A stretch of DNA of 64,000 bases from Hexactinellida sp. DTS-2022 (lineage: Eukaryota > Porifera > Hexactinellida): contig JAPNXP010000012.1 in NCBI GenBank assembly GCA_028753945.1, forward strand, positions 434,001 to 498,000, written 5' to 3'. The translations under genes and the position numbers were made by a program. Below are positions 11,077 through 21,226 of the stretch, one piece after another. Position 1 is the first letter of the stretch. Each line of letters starts with the position of its first letter. The notes under the pieces are model-generated. The model worked only from the letters and a program-made list of their open reading frames with translations. It did not search any database and was not told the DNA's origin.

Positions 11077-12312
11077 ATGGCAACTAATTTCTTCGAAGAA
11101 GACCCCTACTATACGAACGTAACACCAACACCAAGTCCTCGGAAACCTCTTTCCAGTTCTACCATTGCTCCAGATCCTGAAGTATACGAATCCGAATCCG
11201 ACTCAGATCAGGAGTTAGAGTTTAACGAAACTCCCGTGGAGGAACAGCTGATTAACTTTATGTACGTGTCTCTAGGGGTCGTACAGGGAGGCTGGGACTC
11301 GGATATTTTCATGGAATCCAAAGACACGAAAGATGAATACCAGTGCACCATTTGCACTGGCCTGTATCGGGATCCGATAATAACCAGGTGTGGACACCTG
11401 TTCTGCGCCACCTGCTTTGATAGACACAAAGGGAGGAGAGCTGCCACCACCTGTCCGATGGACAGAAAGGTTATTAACCATGTCGACTACTTTCCGGATA
11501 GATTCGTTAAGAAACAGGTTGAGAAACTGCGTATCCACTGCCCGCTGGATAAAGACTGCTGTCCATGGTCCGGACAGCTGAGCTCAGTTACGGAGCATTT
11601 GAAGAATTGCGAGTTTAGACTTGTACTGTGTAGCGATTGTAGAATGCGATTTAAACGGAGAGAAATGGCACAGCACGAAAACTCACACCTCAAAGAGAAA
11701 TGTGCTCAGCTGTCCCAGCAGCTCGTCACACTGCGAGTTAGCTCTCAGCCAGAGGCAGCGAACTCTCGACGCATACCATTGCGAACGTGGGACAATGTTA
11801 ACAAGTCAATAATGAGTGGAGTTAACAGTGTCACGCCTTTCTATTGGGTTGTGAAAGACGTTATCGGACAGATAGAATCTTCGAAAGAGATATTCAGTCC
11901 TCCCTTCCTCTCCTCTCCAAACGGATACCAGTTCTGCGTGCGGCTAAACATGAGTGGCCACGGCAATGGCAGCGGTACTCACGTGTCTCTGTACCTCTAC
12001 ATTATGAAGGGACCCCATGACGACCATATAGAATGGCCGATTAAGCAAGGCGTATTCAAAGCTACGCTTATGAGCCAGCTAGCCATTGGAGAGGACACAC
12101 CCCATTACTCTAGGACTGCATCAATAGGGAGCCACCCCGCTTTTAAAAGGAAAGTAGATATTGATAGGAAAAACACGTCTGCAGGTTGGCCGATGTATAT
12201 CAACTTCTTTGACTTGATGAATGAGCGGTATTACGTGGGGGATTCAGTTGTAATTATGTTGGATATTATCTTCCGGTCAGATCTTATTGACTATACAAGC
12301 ACTTGTCTATGA
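11077..12312 (+). CDS. TRAF-family RING/zinc-finger/MATH protein
   Basis: Probable E3 ubiquitin ligase/adaptor of the TRAF family, coupling receptors to NF-kB or JNK signalling. Single exon, 411 aa. An acidic Ser-rich N-terminus is followed by a C3HC4 RING (CTICTGLYRDP, CGHLFCATC, CPMD; residues about 88-130), then TRAF-type zinc fingers (CPLDKDCCPWSG, HLKNCEF, CSDCRMRFKRRE; about 150-205), a short helical linker, and a C-terminal TRAF-C/MATH domain from about residue 250 with GYQFCVRLNMSGHG, LYLYIMKGPHDD, WPIKQGVFKATL and GDSVVIMLDI. The arrangement matches TRAF4/6-type proteins; the coiled coil is short. I cannot assign orthology to one vertebrate TRAF. Confidence 0.9.
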   Translation: MATNFFEEDPYYTNVTPTPSPRKPLSSSTIAPDPEVYESESDSDQELEFNETPVEEQLINFMYVSLGVVQGGWDSDIFMESKDTKDEYQCTICTGLYRDPIITRCGHLFCATCFDRHKGRRAATTCPMDRKVINHVDYFPDRFVKKQVEKLRIHCPLDKDCCPWSGQLSSVTEHLKNCEFRLVLCSDCRMRFKRREMAQHENSHLKEKCAQLSQQLVTLRVSSQPEAANSRRIPLRTWDNVNKSIMSGVNSVTPFYWVVKDVIGQIESSKEIFSPPFLSSPNGYQFCVRLNMSGHGNGSGTHVSLYLYIMKGPHDDHIEWPIKQGVFKATLMSQLAIGEDTPHYSRTASIGSHPAFKRKVDIDRKNTSAGWPMYINFFDLMNERYYVGDSVVIMLDIIFRSDLIDYTSTCL

Positions 12313-12478
12313 TGCACGCTTTTCATATTCCCCAAACTTACTTTAGTGACCCTAATAACTGTTTTGTATTTTGAGTTTGATTAAATTATTTTGATGTTCT
12401 ACATACGTATAATTCTTTAACTTTTCAAGCTATTAACACCAATCATGTAATATCTATGACAGCCTATACAATACATAA

Positions 12479-14525
12479 CTATGTCTTCTTGACATTTCCA
12501 ACAGAAGAGACGGCTACTTTTCCCTTCGGTTTGTTAGCCTGACTGGTTCGCCTTCTTTCAATCGCTTTTTCCTTTGCTTTCTCCGCTAGCGGAAGTAGCA
12601 TTTTCTTTCGGGCTAGTATCTTCAGTAGCTCTAGTATTACAGGGAGGTAATTGTGTTTCCTTCGTATGTTCTCGATGTGATACCTACATGACGAAATATT
12701 ATAAATCTAATAGCAAGCTGTATAAAATATGCCTTATAAAACACTGAATTAAAGCTCTTGAAAATAGAATTATACACCGTTCTAATGGAGTGCTTGGACC
12801 AGTAAATTCCTTCGCTATATCGGATAATAATTAATGCATTTAGTACTCTGGGGGAAAATATCCATTTCGTTATAAGCGGGTATTTCGTTACGTATATATA
12901 TCCGACTTGGTTATAACGTGAGTTCACTATAATGTATTACCTCATAGTTTTCTCATCTTCCTGCGAGATGTACTCTTGCAGCCTCTCTATCTCTTCCTCT
13001 GCGCTCTCTATTATCTGCTGCAGCTCCTCCGGGTCCGAGGAGAGAGCCCCCGCTTCAATAGACTCAACCATCTCTCCCATCAATACAGCCTCTACACATA
13101 CACACAGTACTCTCGTTAATAGGTTAAGGAGTACAAAGTTATTTCCCCTAGCTTATACTAATGACTACGGTAATACAAATTTCCGCATATACGAACAAAT
13201 TTCGACGTTCCCCTGGTGTAAGTATAACGAGAGCTCGAGAGTTTACTGTATTTAAACGCACCCATCTTGAGAGCAGCTGCGTCCTTCTGCTTTTCACAGT
13301 CGTTTATTTTCCCCTCGTACACCATCTTCCTATCAGTTACGATTGCCATCAGATTGAATCTAATCTCTTGAGCGGGGAAGGAAGCTACTCTGGACATGAG
13401 GACTTCTTTCACGGGCACCAGCCAGTTCTGACCCTCCGTTATGTCTACCCCCAGGTCCACCGGGCCCTCTCTCAGTCCGTCCAGCTCGTAGATACGTCCC
13501 TAAGCAACAACAGTAAATACTGTAGAACCCGGGGCTGTATTACCATTTCTTTGTAGGAAAATTTGTATAAAAAACGATGCAGATTTAATGTAAGAAATAA
13601 CTGTATGTGATTGCCAAAGTATTTACAATTTGTGCACGAAAAATTACTTAGAAAAAAACGATAGTGACAAAAACCGGTTTTGACTGCATACATCGTTATA
13701 CAATTCCTAATTGCATAGTTACCATGAAAGGAATGTAGGCTACGAAATGGAACACGTCATCGCCCTCCTTGGCTTCCACTGGGTCCACAGCAAACATGTG
13801 TGCACGCGCAAACGCGTTGTGTTTCTCTTTGATTGGAACCGAAGCGCCCAGTGTTAGTCCCTTGTCCACCGGACTGAAAGCCTGTACGAAGTCCCGGAAC
13901 CCAGTCAGAGTCTCTCCCAGCTCTATGTCCGGGTGTCTGCAGTTCAATAGCACGCTGAGAATAGCTTGTGTAGCACAGGCGTTGGTGATGGTCTATAGCA
14001 AATATACATGTTAATATAATCAAGTTATTTGTATTAACATTAAAGGGCCAAAATTGTGTCCATAATAGAGATTTTTTTAAATTTTTAGAGATCTTTATAG
14101 CAAGCTCAAATTAATTCAAACCCTATACAATTTGTAAATTGGGACCATACGGCATATTCATAATAAAAAGTTTTTATTTTAATTATCAAACGAAAATTGT
14201 TAACATAAGCAGACCTGCCTGTACAATAAACAGATTAGTGACATAACAAGGAGTACGGTACCTGCTTAGCGAAGAACAGCCCCAGGTCAGTAGAGTTTAG
14301 AACGACTGTCCCCGTGGAGGGAGCATGGTCCGTGGGTCTCCAGCGGTAGAGGAATATGAGTCCGTGCACAGGGCTGAGTCGCTCGGAGAGATACGCCGAA
14401 TCGTCGAGGTAGTCCAGTGCCAGTAGCTCCTCTACTTGAGCTCCCAAACAGCCGAACTCTTTTATGAGCTCTGTGAACACTCCGGGGTCACTCTCTATTA
14501 GACACCAGCTGTTAGAACCGTCCAT
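12479..14525 (-). CDS. UCHL5: Ubiquitin C-terminal hydrolase UCHL5 (UCH37)
   Basis: Cysteine deubiquitinase that trims ubiquitin chains at the 19S proteasome cap (through ADRM1/Rpn13) and in INO80. Five exons, high to low coordinates: 14525-14262, 13992-13723, 13499-13262, 13091-12941, 12683-12479; 375 aa. N-terminal WCLIESDPGVFTELIKEFG; catalytic Cys in NACATQA; catalytic His in DVFHFVAYIP; YELDGL and EIRFNLMAIVTDRK; then helices and a basic C-terminal ULD-like tail (RRKHNYLPVILELL) that binds Rpn13. This tail separates UCHL5 from UCHL1/3. The protein is somewhat longer than human UCHL5. Introns 2, 3 and 4 each contain a MITE. The start codon has an acceptor-like TTTTAG 16 nt upstream. Confidence 0.95.
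12775..12932. mobile_element. MITE, family C, UCHL5 intron 4
   Basis: Right end GGTTATAACGTGAGTTCACT; the whole is a reverse-orientation, decayed relative of the element at 37461. It ends about 8 nt from the splice donor. Confidence 0.7.
13104..13250. mobile_element. Pogo-like MITE, family B variant, UCHL5 intron 3
   Basis: Ends ACAGTACTCTCGTTAATA and CGAGAG...TTTACTGTA; internal AATTTCGACGTTCCCCTGGT. About 11 nt from the (minus-strand) splice acceptor. Confidence 0.75.
13518..13692. mobile_element. MITE, family I, UCHL5 intron 2
   Basis: Ends TACTGTAGAACCCGGGG and AAAACCGGTTTTGACTGCAT. About 17 nt from the splice acceptor. Confidence 0.6.
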
Positions 14526-14710
14526 TGTAGTTCCTAGTTCCTAAAACGACAAATAGATGAACACTTTATATGACACTCTTCTCTGTTAGGAATATAGCTT
14601 TGAATTGGTTTAATATTTAACCTATTGAATCATTAATTGCGTTGAGAAGAAATATCTCTAATAACAGAATATTCTATAATCAAACTATCTATTTATACAA
14701 GTAGAGAGGA

Positions 14711-16396
14711 TTAATTGTATTTCTCTTTCTTCTTGAGTTTCCCTATCCACTCCCTCACCCAGTACATGCAGCCGCCCACCGCCCCTAAATACGCCAGCAC
14801 AACCAGGAACAAAATCAGATCGAATATCGGAGGTTTGACTCGACTCACTTCTGCGATTACCTTTAACTCATCGTAGAATTCAATTTTCCCCTCTTCTGTC
14901 TGGCTGAGCTCTGCCTCTGCGAAATCGAATTCTGAGCTAGAAGCCGCTAGCCAGTCCTGTAGCGCTAGGATCAGCTGATGCCTCGAGCTAAGCGCCTGGA
15001 TGGGCCTAGCGTATTTGCATATAAACATATGGATAGCTCTTATAAACGATCTATCGATGCTATGCGTTCCTTTCAAATAGGTCACGTTAGAGGGCGCATT
15101 CTCCTTTCTTGAGTTGTAAATAAGCTGAGCTAGTGTCTCGGCTATGGCCCGTGTGTTGTCGTACAGATAGTCCTCTTGGTAGGCGCCCTCTCGGTCCAGC
15201 AGAGACTGGCTCAGGAGAGACCCCTCCTCCGCGAGAGAGGAGAGCGTAGTGCCCACTACTCGACTCAGGTAGAAGTGCTCGTGGGGCCACACTTGGTTAT
15301 CGAAACTGAGTTTGCTAACTTTTCTTGTGACGATGCTAAGTTCTCTATCCTGTGTCCCTCCCTCTCTCATGTTAGCCTCTAGCGTGCTCACGAATAATGC
15401 GCCAAACGAACCCTCACTAGGAGTCTTCACAAAATGCGCATACAAACTTTTCCCGCCTAAATCATCTAGAGAGATGGAGAACTTTGAATGCACGTGCAGA
15501 TAAGAAGTCTTCATTTTATCCGGAGACTCTATGGCTTTCTTGAGAGACACGAAGTTAAGGTTTCTCCCTCCCCCCACGGTTAGCAGGAACAGCAGGTTAT
15601 AATCCGGTTTGCTCTGCTCATCTGCGTACAGCCGCGAGAAGAGATTCGCGATTGCCAGCAGCCCAGCCACGCCCCCGGCCGCCCGGTGCCCGAAGCACTG
15701 CAGGGGGGCGGAGCAAAATGTGTCAATATTCGCAGATAGCGTTATGGTTGGGTTATTGTTCTGTCCCTCTAACGCGCCTTGTAGATTGAGTAGAGTTACG
15801 TTATTTAGAACCTTGGGTGTCTGTGCCCCCTGCATTGATAGGGTGCGGAGTGCGTAGTTGTACCCCGTGGTTACGAATCTGAGGTAGCGCAGCGAGAAGG
15901 GCGAGGCGTGTACCAACTCGTTAGCTTTAACGCCCTCGTATACCTGTCTCCAAATAGGCTCACCAGAGGGCGCGAAGAAAACAGGAATTGGGACATCCGG
16001 TGTCATCAAGTGAGCCTCCAGTTCGAGCCAACTCTCCAGTGCCTCGCTTCCCAGCTGTGACAGCGTGTCGGGGATAATGACAACCATAGCGCCTATATTA
16101 CTCTGCACTAATTCTGTGAATATTCCTATCCCTAGTATTTCTAACGGCGCTAGCAAGCATTTTCTAGCTAGGTTTGAAGTGGAGTTTATAGTGGCTAGCT
16201 CCATATCGATAAGAGTGGTTGGAGATCCGTAGGCTAAGCCGTGTGCCTCGTAGTGCGCCAGTCTGTAGAGCGCGAGCTCTTTCAGCGATACGGCCCGAGG
16301 CAGCGCTAGCAGGAATATAACTGCTATCCAGAGTATCGGGAGAGCGGGGCTCCGCTCAGAGTCGAGACTCAGTCCGTAGGATATATCAGACAACAT
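14711..16396 (-). CDS. NCLN: Nicalin (BOS complex / multipass translocon subunit)
   Basis: ER membrane glycoprotein that with TMEM147 and NOMO forms the BOS complex of the multipass translocon and limits subunit assembly of membrane receptors. Single exon, 561 aa, about the family's usual size (human about 563). N-terminal hydrophobic signal/anchor (LPILWIAVIFLLALPRAVSL); lumenal M28-peptidase-like domain with GAMVVIIPDTL, TLSANIDTF, LFSRLYADEQS, YNLLFLLTVGGGRNL and FAETLAQLIYN-like segments; near the C-terminus FYDELKVIAEVSRVKPPIFDLILF, which merges into the transmembrane helix, and a short basic tail KKKEKYN. The metal-binding residues of true M28 aminopeptidases are not evident, as in other nicalins. 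An acceptor-like GTTGTAG lies 9 nt upstream of the ATG. Confidence 0.9.
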   Translation of the reverse strand: MLSDISYGLSLDSERSPALPILWIAVIFLLALPRAVSLKELALYRLAHYEAHGLAYGSPTTLIDMELATINSTSNLARKCLLAPLEILGIGIFTELVQSNIGAMVVIIPDTLSQLGSEALESWLELEAHLMTPDVPIPVFFAPSGEPIWRQVYEGVKANELVHASPFSLRYLRFVTTGYNYALRTLSMQGAQTPKVLNNVTLLNLQGALEGQNNNPTITLSANIDTFCSAPLQCFGHRAAGGVAGLLAIANLFSRLYADEQSKPDYNLLFLLTVGGGRNLNFVSLKKAIESPDKMKTSYLHVHSKFSISLDDLGGKSLYAHFVKTPSEGSFGALFVSTLEANMREGGTQDRELSIVTRKVSKLSFDNQVWPHEHFYLSRVVGTTLSSLAEEGSLLSQSLLDREGAYQEDYLYDNTRAIAETLAQLIYNSRKENAPSNVTYLKGTHSIDRSFIRAIHMFICKYARPIQALSSRHQLILALQDWLAASSSEFDFAEAELSQTEEGKIEFYDELKVIAEVSRVKPPIFDLILFLVVLAYLGAVGGCMYWVREWIGKLKKKEKYN

Positions 16397-16952
16397 TATA
16401 CAATCCTACAACAACAACATTCGAAAATAAAAGCAAAGTTGATCGTGTACTATAGCATACTACTAACATAGTGCACGAAATTTAATTGCTATAACTTGCT
16501 TGCTATTAGAGGAAAAGCAATTGTTTTAGGCGAATACCACTGTAATTATCAAATTTGATTCAATGTTAATCTATTAGAACAAATTCCAACGAAGTAAACA
16601 GAAAGCCCTGATTGTACAAACGAGAAAGGAAATATATGTTTATCTAAATAGTTACACGCCAAAACTTGTAAATAAAATACACAACATTTCATAACAATAA
16701 TAAGATAACTCTTTATACATAAGTTGTTCTAAGTAGTGTCTTGTGGGAATAAATTATATAAAATATAATGCATAGGAATCTTCACACATGGAGAATCAAG
16801 GAGAAATCAACAAAATTTCAAATAAAGAGATAAATATACACCATATGTTTAAACTTGGGACGGGACTATAGTTTAAAGAGTCTGTTGGCACATAAAGGGA
16901 TGTGAGCCCCCCCCTTGTGTGCCGAACTCATGAAACGAGTTATACAGACTTA
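16397..16952. other. Intergenic, MRTF 3' end to nicalin 5' end
   Basis: AT-rich stretch holding the 3'UTR of the MRTF-like gene and the upstream region of NCLN. No exon-like ORF, RNA gene or clear repeat was seen. Confidence 0.5.
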
Positions 16953-19900
16953 TTAGTCTATGGAAGTATGCATAGCGTTGTGATAAATATCCTCAAACGC
17001 TTCAATACGACCGAATTCATTACTGCTGTTATAATGGAACTCGTTGAGTGGGAACAAGTCGCTAGGCGCTACCGGCGTGTTATACTCCATACACATGTCA
17101 GAGCTGTATACAGAGGGACAGCTGATCTCTCCAGGAAATGCTGTCTCGAGATAAGTGTTAGAATCATACTCCATGGGTTTGAGAGGGATACGGCAGTTAT
17201 CATAGCTATACGTAGCTTGTAAGTAGTACGGGTCTTCGTAGGATTGGTTGGGGTTAGTTGTAGGCTGGTATGTGGGTCTGTTTAAACCCATTCCGTACTC
17301 CTCGAAACCGTCCAGATCTCGTAGCAGGTCTGACACAGCTCTGTCCTGAGACACGTTTGAGAAACTCGTGTTATGGGCCGGGATGGCAGGCAGGTTCTGT
17401 TGATAGCTACTAATGTTAGGGAGCGATGAGGATACGTCTAAGCCAATGTTTCTGGGCTGGTAATTGAACAGCTGTTTCTTCGTGCTGACTCCATCGCGTG
17501 GGTTTCTCTGCTGATACTCGCAATGAATATTTCTATAGGAGCTCTCAGGCAGGAACATACCGTTAGGCATACTGCTGAAAGAATTCTCCAAGTACTTAAC
17601 TGCATCCACCCCGGGTAAGGAGTCGAATTCGTTTGCTAGCATCCCGCGTTCTGGGTCGGACAGGGAGGTGGCCTTTGCCATCTCCTCGCACTGCGCGTTA
17701 GTGCTAACAGCCGCGAGCCGGCTGTCGGGACTGTAGTTGTCGTAGGATTCTGAGCTGGGGCCTGAGTACTGGGAGGCCTCGGAGAGAGGGGGACTGATCT
17801 GATCGGGAACAGGCTCCAGGGAATTAATTAATTGTTTAAATTTAGGTTTCTCGTCACTTTCCTTTCTGAGGGGTGCCCCAGTTTCTAAATACTTCTTATT
17901 TTCCACTTCTGATTTCCTAACAATAGAATCTGGGTTGCCAGTATGCTCTGCTAGATCTTCGTTCTTAATAATAACTCTGTGGCAGGCCGTGAGTCTCGTG
18001 ACTAGCTCAGCCTTCTTGCCCGTAGAAGGCAGACTATGTTCCTTGCACAGCTGCTTCAGTGACGTCACGGTCATGCCATCTAGCTCCTCCAGTGTGTATC
18101 TACGTTTCGCGATCGCTTCTTTGCCGTCGATCTGCGACAGCTGTGAGACCAGATCGTTGTATATCTTTGGCATGAGAGCGGGGTACTGCTGTCTGAGCAG
18201 GTGCAGCTGTAGCAACAGCTGTTCCTGCTGCACCTCCATGTCCAGGTTACTCTTGCTACGCGACTTTGATTCAGACAGGGCTGTCTTGTTTAAGTGAGTC
18301 TTCTCAAGGATTTTGTTCTTAGTGAGACCATTTCCTGAATGGGAACAGGGGATGTACTCGTGGTATTTGTAGGTTTTTATGTTTTTACGAGGTTTCTTTC
18401 CAGACCGTGTTTTGAGAGAGCTACTGTTGATTAGGTCCTTCTTTAATGTCGAATCATTGGGAGGATCTATATTAATATATACGTATAAATGTTGTTTATT
18501 CTATTTAATATTAACTTACTTCTAACGTTGATTCGCTTTGAGTGTGATAGGTTTTTCGATGCGATATCCGAAGCAAGTCTGGGAGGGAACTTGCTTGAGA
18601 CTGTGAAGGTGTCGAGAGCCGAGTTGTCCTGACAGGAGATCGACTCTTCTACGATAGAACAGTCCGGACTAGACTCCTGCTCCCTTATAGCCTGGCTTCT
18701 CTCCTCGCGCGAAATGTCATAGCTAGGCGCTGAGGCTGGAGGCTGGCTGCAGCCGTGGGAGAGAGAAAACTGGAAATTTTGGTTCTTGTAGAATTCAGGG
18801 TTTGAGCGTAGTTGCTCCAGATTATGTTGTGCTGTCATCTAAGCACAGAATATAACAACTTACTCCCTTATGGCTATAACGCTTGCTTACCAGTTCATCC
18901 GTGTTCCTGGCACTCTCGAGTCTCAACAGACACTCATTGAGAGTGGGGGCGGGCGGACACAAGATTCCCTTCTTGATGAGAGCCTGGGCTCTGGGTCGCT
19001 CGGATATCTTCTCGTTGAGTTTCTTCATAATCTGTTTCTTGAGAATAGAGATCTGACATTGGTGCAGTCTGGGAGAGCCAGAGAAGTCTTTGAGAATGTT
19101 CCCATCTATCAGCTTTCCTCTAAACACAAATATACTCATTAAACCAACTCTTAACACACATAATACAAACTATATGATAGGGTATATTGCTTACTTAGGA
19201 GGTCTAGCTAGTATTTTCTTTTTGAGTAGGTCAACAGTTTTCGCCCTCTCGAGGCGTATTTTGTTCTGCAAAATGTGAGGAGATTGCTCCCTGCCCAGAA
19301 GAATACCCTTTGATATCAGGTCCTCTGCTGAGAGTCTGCTTTTGAGTTTCCAATCTAAGTCTCTTTGAGCCTATAGCATACATAAATATAATAAATATAA
19401 ATATGATTAGGAATTTTGACAACCAGCATTATATACATTTTGTCCAGAGTTGGTCATGTATCTCGATTGTATGAATTCTATATAAACTGTTCGTTCCCAA
19501 CTCATACAATCAATAATGAGTGACTAACGGGAGAAAAGCATGGGATTGCTGAGCACTATTAACAAGCTTACTTTCTGTAGAACTCCAGACTGAGATATTT
19601 TACTCGGGTTGTTAGGCGGGAAGTTAGACTTGTGGAGGTTGAGGCCCCGCGTGAGTCCCTCGCAGAGCTCCGGCTCCGCGTAGCCGCTCTGCAGCCGGCT
19701 GCTCTCCTGCAGGTCGAACAGAGAGGGAATGCTAGACTGCTCATACACCGGAGACAACCTAAAGCAGTTAATCACTCGGTAATGTCCTTATACAACACTC
19801 AAACAAGGAATTATCCAGGAGTGGAAGACGCTCCTTATGGAGTATAACTTTTGGAAAATTTTAATTTAGGAGCGCGAAAATTTTGTATCTTCTCATATAC

Positions 19901-20239
19901 CGTAACATTAATTTGGGATTTAGGTTTTTTAAATTGAATCAGATGATTAGAAGCGTATTTACAAATGGTTGTATAATACACTGCACTCAATGATACTAAC
20001 CTCGATTGGTAGCTCATATCGGTTAGGTATCCACAATCGTAGTTTACTGGTAAGTGAGTTGGTCTGAGAGAGTGGTCAGTTGGTATTCCACCTGGCCCCG
20101 GGTTGTCAGGAATCTGATACAATTCTCTTGAGTAACTAGGATCGAGAGAAGTTGGATAGTTTTGCTCTGAGATTCCTTCAACCATCATTTGCATTGAGTT
20201 TGGCATTGGACCAGTGGACGGAACATAATGAGTGTTCAT
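16953..20239 (-). CDS. Myocardin-related transcription factor (RPEL + SAP)
   Basis: Actin-regulated coactivator of serum response factor. Six exons: 20239-20001, 19758-19572, 19370-19195, 19119-18891, 18838-18520, 18466-16953; 887 aa. At least three RPEL-type G-actin-binding motifs lie between about residues 145 and 255: LKSRLSAEDLISKGIL, a copy split by an exon junction (KKKILARP then GKLIDGNIL), and the best one, LNEKISERPRAQALIKKGIL. KTYKYHEYIP (about residue 415) matches the basic motif ahead of the SRF-binding region. A Q/L-rich helical stretch and a SAP domain (LEELDGMTVTSLKQLCKE, about 508-546) follow. The rest is Ser/Pro/Tyr-rich and probably activating. Start ATG 20239 is the first methionine. 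Intron 1 is nearly filled by a dispersed repeat. Confidence 0.9.
19804..19980. repeat. Dispersed repeat H, MRTF intron 1
   Basis: About 177 bp, roughly 85% identical by eye to 35495-35673, with shared strings such as TTTTAATTTAGGAGCGCGAA. No obvious terminal inverted repeats; GGAGCG/CGCTCC motifs recur inside. Confidence 0.85.
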
Positions 20240-21226
20240 ACTAATGACCACGAGCTATTGAATGGATTAGATGAATTGAAATAAAGTTATATGCTTCCTA
20301 AAGTATACCCCAGTCTTACATGATGTGCATAGTATTATTCCTATAGCATTCCGACCATCAAATTAATATTGAGATTCTCTCAACGCAAGGCTTCGTCAGG
20401 CTAAGCGACGAAGAAAGTCTAACCAAACATCTAGTCAGGTATAAAAGCCATCTATCTGAACAAGCATTTATGTACTCTTTCAATGCTGTCACAATAACAA
20501 TGAGATATGCCATTATAAGATCAAGTAAAATATAACTGTATTATATGTACTACAGATAATTATCATGCTAAAAAAGTTCAAATTTAGAAGGAAATGTAAA
20601 TTGCTGCAAAGAATTCTATAACAAAGTTAATTAATTATTTAACGACACAACTAGACAAGAAGATTTGGGACGGTTATCTCTTGTCATAAGCTAGAGTATG
20701 TTCTCGTTGTGACCAAATTCATATAAAGAGAATTACCATGATTATTGCTGTATTTCTTAATCTTAATATCATGATTATCTCCACATTTGTCAACATTGCC
20801 TGAAATACATAAAATTTTGTGAATAATTTATATTGGGCTGTATATTCTGTTAGCCTACGGAATTTCTATATTCGTAAAATGATTTAATTAATTGCAACCC
20901 GTGTCGGACAAATGCATACTACGGTTTTCGAACAGGTGCAACTGTGCAAGTACATTTCGTGGACATGAGCAAGGATGTAGAAAGGATAGAATTAGTGGAC
21001 TTAATTAAGGAAGAGAAGTGATAACTTGAATTTATAAGGAATATTCAAACTGTATATGGAAAGTAGGTGTATTGTGGCCAAATTGTGTATTGTGTGCTCT
21101 GACGTGCAATAGATAATCAAATCTATTCTATTGAGTATGTACGTATAACTATCCCAAGGGGTATTTAATACGTATATTAAAAATATATGCGCTAAATAAA
21201 GTGATAGATAAAATAAAATCCGCTGT
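20240..21226. other. Intergenic, mucin-like 3' end to MRTF 5' end
   Basis: Nearly 1 kb of AT-rich sequence. It should hold the MRTF promoter and the 3'UTR of the mucin-like gene. No exon, tRNA or clear TIR element was found. Confidence 0.5.

Noticed and set aside
14711-16396. GPI transamidase subunit GPAA1
   Set aside because: First considered because both are ER M28-like proteins, but the C-terminal FYDELKVIAEVSRVKPP segment, size and single main anchor fit nicalin.
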